From: an uncultured Lachnospiraceae bacterium
Lineage (GTDB): Bacteria; Bacillota; Clostridia; Lachnospirales; Lachnospiraceae
DNA length: 64,000 nucleotides
Reading direction: 5' to 3'
Assembly: GCA_947566645.1 (NCBI GenBank)
Contig: CANOKL010000003.1
Coordinates: 1-64,000, forward strand
Position 1 is the stretch's first letter. Every line of letters starts with the position of its first letter. The position numbers were made by a program, and so were the translations under genes. Of this stretch, positions 8,059 to 14,972 are shown piece by piece. The notes beneath the pieces were generated by a model, which ran no database searches, had not been told where the DNA came from, and saw only the letters and a program-made list of their open reading frames with translations.

Positions 8059-8140
8059 TTTAAATATATCGTATTTCCCATGATTTTGCAAGACCGCGTT
8101 GAATTTATGAGGGATTTATTATATACTTAGGTTAAAAAGA

Positions 8141-8253
8141 TTACTATTCACAGGTCAGGAATGCGCAGAAACTATGCATTCCGTAAGAATATGATTCAGG
8201 AGTGAGGGGCGGTTTTTGCGTAGCAAAACTTGGAATGCCGCCCCGGATAGTAA
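8141..8253 (+). repeat. Intergenic repeat, family B, full-length copy
   Basis: A 113-base element with exact terminal inverted repeats TTACTAT (8141-8147) and ATAGTAA (8247-8253). Inside are two hairpins: GGAATGCGC...GCATTCC, and GGGGCGG...CCGCCCC, separated by the conserved string GTAAGAATATGATTCAGGAGTG read at about 8182-8203. Related copies lie at 25975-26048 (minus), 26343-26420, 50301-50335 (minus) and 50434-50592. It resembles a non-autonomous mobile element or a structured RNA repeat. It ends 24 bases before murB. Confidence 0.7.
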
Positions 8254-8276
8254 CTAAAAAAGTATGGGAGTAATGT

Positions 8277-9188
8277 ATGAATCGGGATTTTTTTGAGGAG
8301 CTCATTGGAACTTTGGGGGAAGGCGGAGTCAGGACAGACGAGCCCATGAAGCAGCACACAACGTTCCGCACCGGGGGGACGGCTGATTTTTTTGTGACGC
8401 CCGGGACGAAGGAGGAGCTGCGGGATGTGGTGGAGGTGTGTAAGAAGAGACGCATGCCTTATTACATTATAGGCAATGGAAGCAATCTGCTTGTGTCGGA
8501 TACCGGATACAGGGGGGTTATTATTCAGATTTACAGGGAGATGAGTGGGATTACCGTGGACCAAGGCTGCATTACGGCACAGGCGGGAGCGCTGCTTTCT
8601 AAGGTGGCGGGCCGGGCTTGTGAGGAGGGGCTTGCCGGATTTGAGTTTGCGGCGGGGATTCCGGGGACAGTGGGAGGAGCCTGCATGATGAACGCCGGGG
8701 CCTACGGCGGGGAGATGAAGGATGTACTGGCCAGTGTCCTTGTACTGACGCCAGAAGGGGAGTTCCGTACATTATCAGCAGAAGAGCTGGAACTGGGGTA
8801 CAGGACGAGTGTCATTGCCAGGAAAAACTATATTGTCCTTGAGGCGGTTATTGCGCTTGATTATGGCGACAGAGACCAGATTCGGGCAAGGATGGAAGAA
8901 CTGCGGGAAAAGAGGATCTCGAAGCAGCCGCTGGAGTTCCCCAGCGCAGGAAGTACATTTAAGAGACCGGAAGGATATTTTGCGGGGAAATTAATTGAGG
9001 ATGCAGGGCTTAGAGGCTTCCGGGTGGGAGGAGCCCAGGTGTCGGAAAAGCACTGTGGATTTGTTATTAACAGAGATCACGCGTCCAGCGCAGAGATTAT
9101 GGAACTGATGAGAAAGGTGTCGGAACGTGTGGAGGAGCATTCCGGCGTGGTGCTTACGCCGGAGGTGAGAAGGTTAGGGGAGTTTTAA
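8277..9188 (+). CDS. murB: UDP-N-acetylenolpyruvoylglucosamine reductase
   Basis: This 303-residue FAD enzyme reduces UDP-GlcNAc-enolpyruvate to UDP-MurNAc with NADPH in cytoplasmic peptidoglycan precursor synthesis. Visible are the FAD-binding strings YIIGNGSNLLVSD and GIPGTVGGACMMNAGAYGGE, the catalytic Ser region SAGSTFKRPEG and the final Glu in LTPEVRRLG. It is a type II MurB (about 300 residues). GGGAG lies eight bases before the ATG. It opens a tight cluster murB-rapZ-whiA-crh with gaps of 1, 9 and 15 bases, so cell-wall precursor supply is co-transcribed with the RapZ/WhiA regulators. Confidence 0.96.
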   Translation: MNRDFFEELIGTLGEGGVRTDEPMKQHTTFRTGGTADFFVTPGTKEELRDVVEVCKKRRMPYYIIGNGSNLLVSDTGYRGVIIQIYREMSGITVDQGCITAQAGALLSKVAGRACEEGLAGFEFAAGIPGTVGGACMMNAGAYGGEMKDVLASVLVLTPEGEFRTLSAEELELGYRTSVIARKNYIVLEAVIALDYGDRDQIRARMEELREKRISKQPLEFPSAGSTFKRPEGYFAGKLIEDAGLRGFRVGGAQVSEKHCGFVINRDHASSAEIMELMRKVSERVEEHSGVVLTPEVRRLGEF

Positions 9189-9189
9189 T

Positions 9190-10065
9190 ATGAGATTTGT
9201 GATTATTACAGGGATGTCCGGAGCCGGGAAGAGTACTGCCCTTAAGATGCTGGAGGATATGGGATATTTTTGTGTGGATAACCTGCCTGTTCCTCTGATT
9301 CCCAAGCTTGCAGAGCTTTTTGTGGTGCCTGGGACGGAGATGAACAAGGTTGCCCTGGGTGTGGATATCAGAAGCGGCAATGGCTTTGCCAGGCTTACGG
9401 CAGTGTTCACGGAGCTTGACGGGGCGGGGGTAAAGTATGAGATCCTGTTTTTAGAATCCAGTGATGATGTGCTCATTAAGAGATATAAAGAGACGAGAAG
9501 ATTTCATCCACTGTCAGGGAGCGGAGGACGTGTGGACCGGGGAATTACAAGAGAAAGAGACCAGCTTGCATTTCTTAAGAAAAAAGCGGACTATCTGATT
9601 GATACAAGTCATATGCTTACAAGAGAGCTGAAACAGGAGCTCCACAGGATCTATGTGGAGAATAAGGAGTACAAGAACCTGTATATAACCGTATTGTCCT
9701 TTGGATTCAAATATGGAATTCCCAGTGACGCGGACCTTGTATTTGATGTGAGGTTCCTCCCAAACCCCTATTATATAGAAGAACTGCGTCCCTTAAGCGG
9801 AAATAATGCTGAGGTCAGGAACTATGTTATGAATAATGACAAGGCGGTTATTTTTCTGGAAAAGCTTGTAGATATGGTCAGATTTCTGATTCCGAATTAT
9901 GTCTCAGAGGGAAAGACGCAGCTTGTAATTGGCGTGGGGTGTACTGGGGGAAAGCACCGCTCAGTAACCCTGGCGAATGAACTCTATGAAGCGCTGGAAA
10001 AGATGGATAACTATGGAATCCGGATTGAACACAGGGATATTGGAAAGGACGCAAAAGTGAGGTAA
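9190..10065 (+). CDS. rapZ: RNase adapter / nucleotide-binding protein RapZ (YvcJ)
   Basis: A 291-residue P-loop protein with Walker A GMSGAGKST at residues 8-16 and the C-terminal RapZ signature GVGCTGGKHRSVTLAN. In E. coli RapZ binds GlmY RNA and controls GlmS; in Bacillus the homologue YvcJ binds nucleotides and affects competence. It starts one base after murB with GGGGAG in the murB end as ribosome site. It belongs to the conserved Firmicutes cluster yvcJ-yvcK-whiA-crh, but yvcK is missing between it and whiA here. Confidence 0.95.
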   Translation: MRFVIITGMSGAGKSTALKMLEDMGYFCVDNLPVPLIPKLAELFVVPGTEMNKVALGVDIRSGNGFARLTAVFTELDGAGVKYEILFLESSDDVLIKRYKETRRFHPLSGSGGRVDRGITRERDQLAFLKKKADYLIDTSHMLTRELKQELHRIYVENKEYKNLYITVLSFGFKYGIPSDADLVFDVRFLPNPYYIEELRPLSGNNAEVRNYVMNNDKAVIFLEKLVDMVRFLIPNYVSEGKTQLVIGVGCTGGKHRSVTLANELYEALEKMDNYGIRIEHRDIGKDAKVR

Positions 10066-10074
10066 AAAAATTTC

Positions 10075-10956
10075 ATGTCATTTTCAGGGAAAATAAAGGA
10101 AGAACTTGCAGCATGTGATAAAGAGGCGAGACACTGCAACCTGGCGGAATTATCGGCGATCCTGCACATGTGCGGGGAATTTTCCCAGGACAGGTATGGG
10201 GTGTGCACTGTAAAGTTTCGTTCGGAAAATTTCCGGGTTGCAAGAAAATGCTTTACATTAATGAAAAAAACATTTAATATAGGAAATGATATTTCAATCC
10301 GCAGGAATATGGCAAAGGGAAGCACAAGCTATCTTCTGTTCTGGAAGGGCGAGGAGCTTCTGGCGGTCAGAAATGCGATCGTCCACGCCGTGTGCTGTAA
10401 AAGGGCTTATATAAGAGGTGCATTTATTGCGGCAGGTTCCATGAGTGATCCCGGCAAAGCGTATCATTTTGAGATTGTCTGTTCCGACATGGGGCAGGCG
10501 GAATATCTGAAGGATATGATAAATAGCTTTGGCGTAGACGCTAAGACGGTACCCCGAAAAAAGACGTATGTCGTATACCTGAAGGAAGGCTCTCAGATTG
10601 TAGATATCTTGAATGTCATGGAGGCGCATATCGCCCTTATGGAGATGGAGAATGTCCGGATCCTTAAGGAGATGCGAAATTCTGTAAACCGCAAGGTCAA
10701 TTGTGAGACAGCAAACATTAATAAGACAGTATGTGCAGCAGTAAGACAAGTTGAGGACATTGAATACATCAGGGACACGATTGGTCTGGAACAGCTTCCA
10801 GATGGATTAAGAGATGTTGCCCTTACACGTCTTGCGAACCCGGAGGCGGCCTTAAAGGAGCTGGGGAACTTGATGAGTGAGCCTGTGGGTAAGTCGGGTG
10901 TGAATCACCGGTTGCGTAAGTTAAGTGAGCTGGCAGAGAAGTTAAGGGAACAGTAA
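10075..10956 (+). CDS. whiA: DNA-binding protein WhiA
   Basis: A 293-residue protein of the WhiA family: an N-terminal domain related to LAGLIDADG homing endonucleases (MSFSGKIKEELA, AYIRGAFIAAGSMSDP, YHFEIVCSD) that has lost nuclease function, and a C-terminal helix-turn-helix of sigma region 4 type (LPDGLRDVALTRLANPEAAL). In Streptomyces it controls sporulation; in Bacillus it affects division and chromosome segregation. It is slightly shorter than the usual 310-320 residues. It lies nine bases after rapZ. Confidence 0.95.
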   Translation: MSFSGKIKEELAACDKEARHCNLAELSAILHMCGEFSQDRYGVCTVKFRSENFRVARKCFTLMKKTFNIGNDISIRRNMAKGSTSYLLFWKGEELLAVRNAIVHAVCCKRAYIRGAFIAAGSMSDPGKAYHFEIVCSDMGQAEYLKDMINSFGVDAKTVPRKKTYVVYLKEGSQIVDILNVMEAHIALMEMENVRILKEMRNSVNRKVNCETANINKTVCAAVRQVEDIEYIRDTIGLEQLPDGLRDVALTRLANPEAALKELGNLMSEPVGKSGVNHRLRKLSELAEKLREQ

Positions 10957-10971
10957 GGAGGAACAAGTAGT

Positions 10972-11226
10972 ATGGTTAAGAGAAGTGTTACAATTCAGTC
11001 AGAACTGGATATGAATTCACGTCCGGTTGCTCATCTGGTTCAGGAGGCAAGTCAGTACTCGAGTAAGGTTCGCATTGAGATGGAAAATAAGCAGATCAAT
11101 GCGAAGAGTATTATGGGCATGATGAGCCTTAACCTTGGAAAAGGGACCACTTTCACGGTAGTGGCTGACGGAGAGGATGAAGAGAAAGCTGTAAACGGCG
11201 TAGAGGAATTTTTTGCAACTCATTAA
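10972..11226 (+). CDS. crh: Crh-type HPr-like protein (Asn15, Ser46)
   Basis: An 84-residue HPr-fold protein. The PTS phosphorylation site His15 is replaced by Asn (DMNSRPV where HPr has GLHARPA), while the regulatory Ser46 in NAKSIMGMMSL is kept. Loss of residue 15 with retention of Ser46 is the defining property of Bacillus Crh (which has Gln15), a CcpA co-effector that cannot carry phosphate for sugar transport. Its position right after whiA matches B. subtilis crh. It probably acts in carbon catabolite regulation after phosphorylation by HPrK. A terminator follows at 11247. Confidence 0.9.
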   Translation: MVKRSVTIQSELDMNSRPVAHLVQEASQYSSKVRIEMENKQINAKSIMGMMSLNLGKGTTFTVVADGEDEEKAVNGVEEFFATH

Positions 11227-11246
11227 CTATAGTACATATATGCAGA

Positions 11247-11276
11247 GAAAAGGGCATGGAATATGCCCTTTTCTTG
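11247..11276 (+). terminator. Intrinsic terminator of the murB-crh operon
   Basis: Perfect 11-base arms GAAAAGGGCAT and ATGCCCTTTTC around a five-base loop, followed by TTG. It lies 20 bases after the crh stop. Confidence 0.85.
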
Positions 11277-11300
11277 TAGAAACAGTAATTGCCGGGCTGC

Positions 11301-11330
11301 AAGTTACTGGACATGGAGTGAACAGTAACA
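11301..11330. repeat. Short hairpin related to family B ends
   Basis: GTTACTG and CAGTAAC face each other across about 14 bases, with GTGAACAGTAAC on the right matching the ends of family B repeats (compare 50321-50335). It is a degenerate or minimal copy between crh and the lipid kinase gene. Confidence 0.4.
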
Positions 11331-11387
11331 ATTGCCTGGATGCCGGGCAGTACTGTAAGCTTATTATAATTCGTTTGGAGGGAATGT

Positions 11388-12302
11388 ATGAAGAGGCTGC
11401 TGTTTATTTATAATCCCCATGCGGGAAAGGAACTCCTGAAACCCAAGATTTCAGATATTGTTGATATATTCGTAAAGGCCGGATATGAGGTGACCATCTA
11501 TCCTACGCAGTCCTACCGGGATGCGTACAGGAAGGTGAAGGAGTATAATTCAGAGGAATATGAGCTGGTAGTCTGCAGCGGGGGAGACGGTACGATTGAC
11601 GAAGTAGTGTCAGGGATGATGACCCGCAAGGACCGGGATCCGGTGGGATATATTCCTACTGGAACCACGAATGATTTTGCCAACAGCCTGCATATTCCGA
11701 AGGGCCTGCTGAAGGCAGCGGATAATGCGGTAAATGGGGTCGTGTTTCCGTGTGACATAGGAAGATTTAATCAGGATACCTTTGTGTATATTGCTGCGTT
11801 TGGCCTGTTTACGGATGTCTCGTATGAGACTGACCAGGCCATGAAGAATGTACTGGGGCATCTGGCGTATATACTGGAGGGGGCAAAGAGAATCTTTAAT
11901 GTTCCTTCTTACCGCATAAAGGTATGCCATGGCGGCGAGGAGATTGAGGATGAATTTATCTATGGCATGGTAACTAATTCCCGGTCTGTGGGCGGATTCC
12001 GCAGTATGGTGGGAAAGCAGGTGGTCTTTGATGACGGGCTGTTTGAGGTGACTCTGATTAAGAAGCCGAAGAATCCGCTGGAGCTCCAGGAGATTATAGC
12101 AGCGCTTCTGATCGAGCAGATTGATACGAAATACATGTATACCTTTAAGACAGGTTATATTACCTTCGAATCGCTGGAGGAGATTCCATGGACGCTTGAC
12201 GGGGAGTTTGGAGGAGAGCATGATTATGTGGAGATTGAGAATCTGAGACAGCAGCTTGGAATTATGGTCCCGGCGGAGCATATTGAGGACCTTAAAGAGT
12301 AA
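11388..12302 (+). CDS. Diacylglycerol/lipid kinase (DagK/YegS family)
   Basis: This 304-residue soluble kinase carries the family strings FIYNPHAGKE (start), VVCSGGDGTIDEVVSGMM (nucleotide loop GGDGT), GYIPTGTTNDFANSLHIP and the late WTLDGEFGGE. Such enzymes phosphorylate diacylglycerol or related lipids to recycle head groups into phospholipid synthesis. TTGGAGGG stands before the ATG. It is a lone gene between two clear terminators (11247 and 12386). Confidence 0.92.
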   Translation: MKRLLFIYNPHAGKELLKPKISDIVDIFVKAGYEVTIYPTQSYRDAYRKVKEYNSEEYELVVCSGGDGTIDEVVSGMMTRKDRDPVGYIPTGTTNDFANSLHIPKGLLKAADNAVNGVVFPCDIGRFNQDTFVYIAAFGLFTDVSYETDQAMKNVLGHLAYILEGAKRIFNVPSYRIKVCHGGEEIEDEFIYGMVTNSRSVGGFRSMVGKQVVFDDGLFEVTLIKKPKNPLELQEIIAALLIEQIDTKYMYTFKTGYITFESLEEIPWTLDGEFGGEHDYVEIENLRQQLGIMVPAEHIEDLKE

Positions 12303-12385
12303 GAGCATATGCTTAAAAAACGTGAACTATTTTATAATCATCCAATGATGTGTTATCTCTCTGCACATCCAAAATGGATTATCTA

Positions 12386-12414
12386 AAAATGACACTCCCG
12401 CGGAGTGTCATTTT
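12386..12414 (+). terminator. Intrinsic terminator after the lipid kinase gene
   Basis: Perfect 13-base arms AAAATGACACTCC and GGAGTGTCATTTT with a three-base loop. It also serves as the border to the convergent pseudogene at 12415. Confidence 0.85.
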
Positions 12415-12701
12415 CTATTGCTTTTCCATCCTCTCTATCACACAGCTGTGCGGCTTGTTGGCATTGCCCCGATCATAATGGATCCCTACAGCCAGTATTT
12501 CCCCCGCATACCCTTCCAACGCCTGCATATACTGCGCCTGTCTTTGATCTGCTGTATCGCTGTATAAGCAGTCTTATCATATTTTAATTCTACAATAAGT
12601 GCCGGTTTCTTTACGGAGGGCAGCGGCAGAAATACTTGGAATCGCAGCCGCGGCTGTAATAGGCAGTACAATAGTATACCCTCTTTTTGGAATAAATACA
12701 T
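12415..12701 (-). pseudogene. Frameshifted C-terminal remnant of AAA/PD-(D/E)XK (DUF1703) protein
   Basis: On the minus strand the frame reads PALIVELKYDKTAYTAIQQIKDRR, then shifts; the continuation YMQALEGYAGEILAVGIHYDR and the tail SCVIERMEKQ are in the next frame and end at 12415. VELK(Y/I) is the PD-(D/E)XK nuclease motif at the end of the AAA-ATPase-like/DUF1703 family. An intact family member is at 52918-54498 (VIELKIWRGNAYNERG). The ATPase part is entirely missing upstream, so this is a doubly damaged remnant. Confidence 0.8.
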
Positions 12702-12741
12702 TACGTTTCTATTGATTCTATAGAATTTTTAGTATAATATT

Positions 12742-12752
12742 GGAATGTATTC
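12742..12752. promoter_or_regulatory. Half-site like the XRE operator
   Basis: GGAATGTATTC matches the left arm and centre of the perfect palindrome at 13184-13199. It directly follows a TATAAT at 12733-12738. It could be a secondary site for the XRE protein encoded at 12871. Confidence 0.35.
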
Positions 12753-12870
12753 GTTTCGCTTTTGGGTACACAAAAATAAAATAGAAACAAGGAAACGTAT
12801 GATTCTTAAATAGAAAGGAAAGAGCATATTGCATATAATAGTGTGAAAAATTAATTGGCTATGGATTTAA

Positions 12871-13116
12871 CTATGAAGATACTCCATCAAAAAAGTCGTC
12901 CATTGAATTTACTTTATAGAGTTCTTTCATTGCCAATAACACACTTATCCGTATGCTGTATTTTCCACGTTCCATTTGCGAAAGAACTTCCCTGCTTACC
13001 GGTAAATCTAGTACCTGTAATTTTGCTGCAACTTCTTCTTGCGTTAAACCTGCTTTTTTTCTTAGAGTACGGAGGTTATCACCTATGGATATATCTTGTT
13101 TTAGATTCATAATCAA
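12871..13116 (-). CDS. XRE-family helix-turn-helix regulator
   Basis: An 81-residue regulator consisting of one Cro/C1 HTH: IGDNLRTLRKKAGLTQEEVA, then SREVLSQMERGKYSIRISVL. The likely start is the TTG at 13116, seven bases after AGGAG; an ATG two codons later is too far from the ribosome site. It is transcribed away from the unknown gene at 13277, and a perfect palindrome GGAATGTATACATTCC sits between them at 13184. It likely represses itself and the divergent gene. Confidence 0.85.
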   Translation of the reverse strand: MIMNLKQDISIGDNLRTLRKKAGLTQEEVAAKLQVLDLPVSREVLSQMERGKYSIRISVLLAMKELYKVNSMDDFFDGVSS

Positions 13117-13183
13117 CTGTATTCTCCTTTAAGACTGGAATAAAAAGATTACAATAATTGTATTTATTTTTTTGACTCAAACC

Positions 13184-13199
13184 GGAATGTATACATTCC
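13184..13199. promoter_or_regulatory. Palindromic operator between divergent XRE and unknown genes
   Basis: GGAATGTATACATTCC is a perfect 16-base palindrome midway in the 160-base divergent intergenic region (68 bases from the XRE start, 78 from the other start). A half-site occurs at 12742. Placement and symmetry fit an HTH dimer site. Confidence 0.55.
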
Positions 13200-13276
13200 A
13201 TTTTTGCGAAGGAGAATGATAAGCATTTAAGAAATAAAAGTAACTATTTTTAAAAGTAAAAAAAGGATGGTAAAGT

Positions 13277-13678
13277 ATGATAAATATAAATGACCTGCCT
13301 AAACAAATTGATTCTGTTGTTGCTAAAAGATATAAAGAAAAGCAAATTCAAAAAGAAAAATATATATTTTTTGCTTTATGCTCTGATGAAGATAGAGTTT
13401 TGATAACTGAAGAAGGAGAAATAGATATAGAAGACTTTGAGAGGATTTCTTACTTAATGCAAGCACTGGGTTTTGAAAATCTACGCAACCATTTTGTTAT
13501 GTGTCATACGGATTTACTTACTAAGTTAGGAGAAAAAATTGAAAAAGAAAATTCTATGTCTGATATAGAGGTTGAAAAGGAAGTGAGAAAGACTATTTTA
13601 TGGGATAAAAGATTTATAGACCAAATAACTTCTGAAAAAACAAGAAATTATATTAAAAAAGTGTTTGCTCTCTCTTAA
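13277..13678 (+). CDS. Protein of unknown function, XRE-linked
   Basis: A 133-residue soluble protein with no family I recognise. It is rich in Lys, Glu and Ile, with N-terminal helix-like NDLPKQIDSVVAKRYKEKQI and a possible strand YIFFALCSDEDRVLIT. No signal peptide or membrane segment. The gene is distinctly AT-rich against the rest of the window, which points to transfer. AAAGGATGG lies before the ATG. Its divergent pairing with an XRE repressor recalls small phage or toxin-antitoxin-like modules, but nothing in the sequence identifies a toxin. Confidence 0.7.
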   Translation: MININDLPKQIDSVVAKRYKEKQIQKEKYIFFALCSDEDRVLITEEGEIDIEDFERISYLMQALGFENLRNHFVMCHTDLLTKLGEKIEKENSMSDIEVEKEVRKTILWDKRFIDQITSEKTRNYIKKVFALS

Positions 13679-13829
13679 AAATATAACGTATATCAGAATA
13701 ATGATACGCTCGTAGACATAGACCGTCTATTGGAATGGGAATGGTGGAAATCCAGCAGAGATTTTCAAAGTCATCAGATTGGTTATGATAATAGATTTAC
13801 AAAAAAATGAAAAATTTTGTAAAAAGTAC

Positions 13830-13858
13830 TTGCTTATTATGGAGATGTTTGCTATAAT
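13830..13858 (+). promoter_or_regulatory. Sigma-A promoter of tRNA-Glu
   Basis: TTGCTT (13830-13835), 17-base spacer, TATAAT (13853-13858), 32 bases before the tRNA. The 150 bases upstream of it, back to the stop of the unknown gene, show no further feature. Confidence 0.75.
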
Positions 13859-13890
13859 GAGCAAGTACGAAATGAGGTACAGAAGATTAT

Positions 13891-13962
13891 GGCTCCGTGG
13901 TCAAGCGGTCAAGACGCTAGCCTCTCACGCTGGAATCAGGGGTTCGATTCCCCTCGGAGTCA
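13891..13962 (+). tRNA. tRNA-Glu (CUC)
   Basis: A 72-nucleotide cloverleaf. The acceptor stem GGCTCCG pairs with CGGAGTC (one G-U), the anticodon stem CTAGC/GCTGG holds loop CTCTCAC with anticodon CTC, and the T arm is GGGGTTCGATTCCCC. CCA is not encoded. Discriminator is A. It is a single tRNA with its own promoter and terminator. Confidence 0.93.
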
Positions 13963-13966
13963 CTGT

Positions 13967-14002
13967 AAAACCTTTTAAAGAGTGATCTTTAAAAGGTTTT
14001 TT
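13967..14002 (+). terminator. Intrinsic terminator after tRNA-Glu
   Basis: Perfect 14-base arms AAAACCTTTTAAAG and CTTTAAAAGGTTTT enclosing a six-base loop, followed by TT. It starts five bases after the tRNA. Confidence 0.88.
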
Positions 14003-14025
14003 GCATATAAAAGGAGGAGCAGAAA

Positions 14026-14379
14026 TTGATTTTATTGATTGAATATCCCAAATGCACAACCTGTCAAAAGGCAAGAAAATGGTTGGACGGGCATCATATT
14101 GAATATGAGTCACGCCATATTAAGGAAGAAAATCCGACAGTATCAGAATTGAAAGAGTGGCATAAAAGGAGCGGGATGCCGCTTAAAAAGTTTTTTAATA
14201 CGAGCGGTCAGCTGTACAGAGGCATGGGGCTGAAAGACCGACTTCCGGAAATGAACGAGGAAGAACAGTATGAGCTTCTTGCTACAGATGGAATGCTTGT
14301 TAAACGCCCGATTGTGGTGGGAGATGATTTTGTCCTTACCGGTTTCCGTGAGAAGGAATGGGAGGAGAAGATAAAATAA
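14026..14379 (+). CDS. ArsC/Spx family thioredoxin-fold protein
   Basis: A 117-residue protein with the CXXC redox site near its start (YPKCTTCQKARKWL) and the ArsC-family core ESRHIKEENPT, FNTSGQLYR and the cis-Pro string KRPIVVGDD. The family includes arsenate reductases and the RNA-polymerase-binding regulator Spx; proteins of this YfgD/ArsC-like type often lack a proven role in arsenate reduction, and no ars genes are near. Translation most likely starts at the TTG at 14026, seven bases after GGAGGAG. Confidence 0.85.
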   Translation: MILLIEYPKCTTCQKARKWLDGHHIEYESRHIKEENPTVSELKEWHKRSGMPLKKFFNTSGQLYRGMGLKDRLPEMNEEEQYELLATDGMLVKRPIVVGDDFVLTGFREKEWEEKIK

Positions 14380-14434
14380 GCCTTGGAATGCTGATGAGTA
14401 TATTAAGAATGTGCTGAACTCAAAATGGGTGCAG

Positions 14435-14463
14435 TTGAAATTCCTGTCGGAATATGGTAGAAT
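14435..14463 (+). promoter_or_regulatory. Promoter of the type I toxin mRNA
   Basis: TTGAAA (14435-14440), a 17-base spacer and TAGAAT (14458-14463). Transcription from about 14470 would give a leader of about 80 bases before the toxin ATG. In this leader CTCCC near 14490 could pair with GGGAG of the ribosome site at 14535, a hairpin type used by type I toxins to limit translation. Confidence 0.6.
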
Positions 14464-14548
14464 GCATTCATGGAACCCATGACAGGGGTGGCAGTCTCCC
14501 GAGCCAATGGCCGGCTTGCCGGAATACATAGGAAGGGAGGTGGCGTCA

Positions 14549-14674
14549 ATGACAGCTGCGGATATCATTTTGATATTTATAGGGATAATCGGCTTGCTGA
14601 TTACCTTTGGTAGTTTTGTTATAGCGTTGCTTGCCTTTCTCGACAGAGATAAGGATCACAGGCGAAAAAAATAA
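14549..14674 (+). CDS. Small hydrophobic type I toxin (holin-like, TxpA type)
   Basis: A 41-residue peptide with one membrane segment (DIILIFIGIIGLLITFGSFV) and a charged tail LDRDKDHRRKK, the pattern of the putative holin-like toxins of Firmicutes (TxpA/BsrG group). GGGAGG lies eight bases before the ATG. Its 3' end converges with an antisense RNA whose terminator U-run lies on the last codons. When not neutralised it would insert in the membrane. It is too short for routine gene calling. Confidence 0.8.
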   Translation: MTAADIILIFIGIIGLLITFGSFVIALLAFLDRDKDHRRKK

Positions 14675-14796
14675 TGCCCACCCTGTTAGCACCAGGATGG
14701 GCGCCTCTCACTGAGAGGTAACTGCTCGCTTGGGAAACTCCACCTTTGGAGTGGGGCTCCATGGAGGGCGTCTGTTGGAGCAGGCGTCCTTCTTTT
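14665..14796 (-). ncRNA. Antisense antitoxin RNA of the type I module
   Basis: On the minus strand a strong promoter, -35 TTGAAC (14826-14831), exactly 17 bases, -10 TATTCT (14803-14808), would start an RNA near 14796. It ends at a hairpin (14676-14702, arms GCCCA.CCTG and CAGG.TGGGC) followed by seven U residues at 14665-14671, inside the toxin stop region. The RNA, about 130 nt, would overlap the 3' part of the toxin mRNA, as RatA does with txpA. The promoter block is repeated at 26247-26275. The 250 bases to the next gene hold nothing else; an 83-codon frame on this strand is a by-product. Confidence 0.72.
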
Positions 14797-14802
14797 ATCT
14801 AA

Positions 14803-14826
14803 AGAATACCATAAGCAGTCCAAAAG
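14803..14826 (-). promoter_or_regulatory. Promoter of the antisense antitoxin RNA
   Basis: -35 TTGAAC and -10 TATTCT with a 17-base spacer on the minus strand (14831 down to 14803). The surrounding 80 bases, 14766-14848, are nearly identical to 26208-26288, whereas flanking DNA differs, so the promoter has been kept in two copies. Confidence 0.7.
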
Positions 14827-14972
14827 TTCAAGGGGTTTCTTTGTGCTGCCGTTGGATAAACTCTCCTTTGCCTGGGCAATAGTTCCCTTGTATTGCAACA
14901 GCCATTCTTCCTGCGCCACAAGCATCTCGTTAATCATCTGCCAGATCTCCGGAGGACTGCAGACAGCGCCCG

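Noticed and set aside
14686..14937. 83-codon minus-strand frame starting MINEMLVAQEEWLLQ
   Set aside because: It runs through the antisense RNA promoter and terminator region, whose conserved copy at 26208 breaks the frame; RNA function explains the conservation better.
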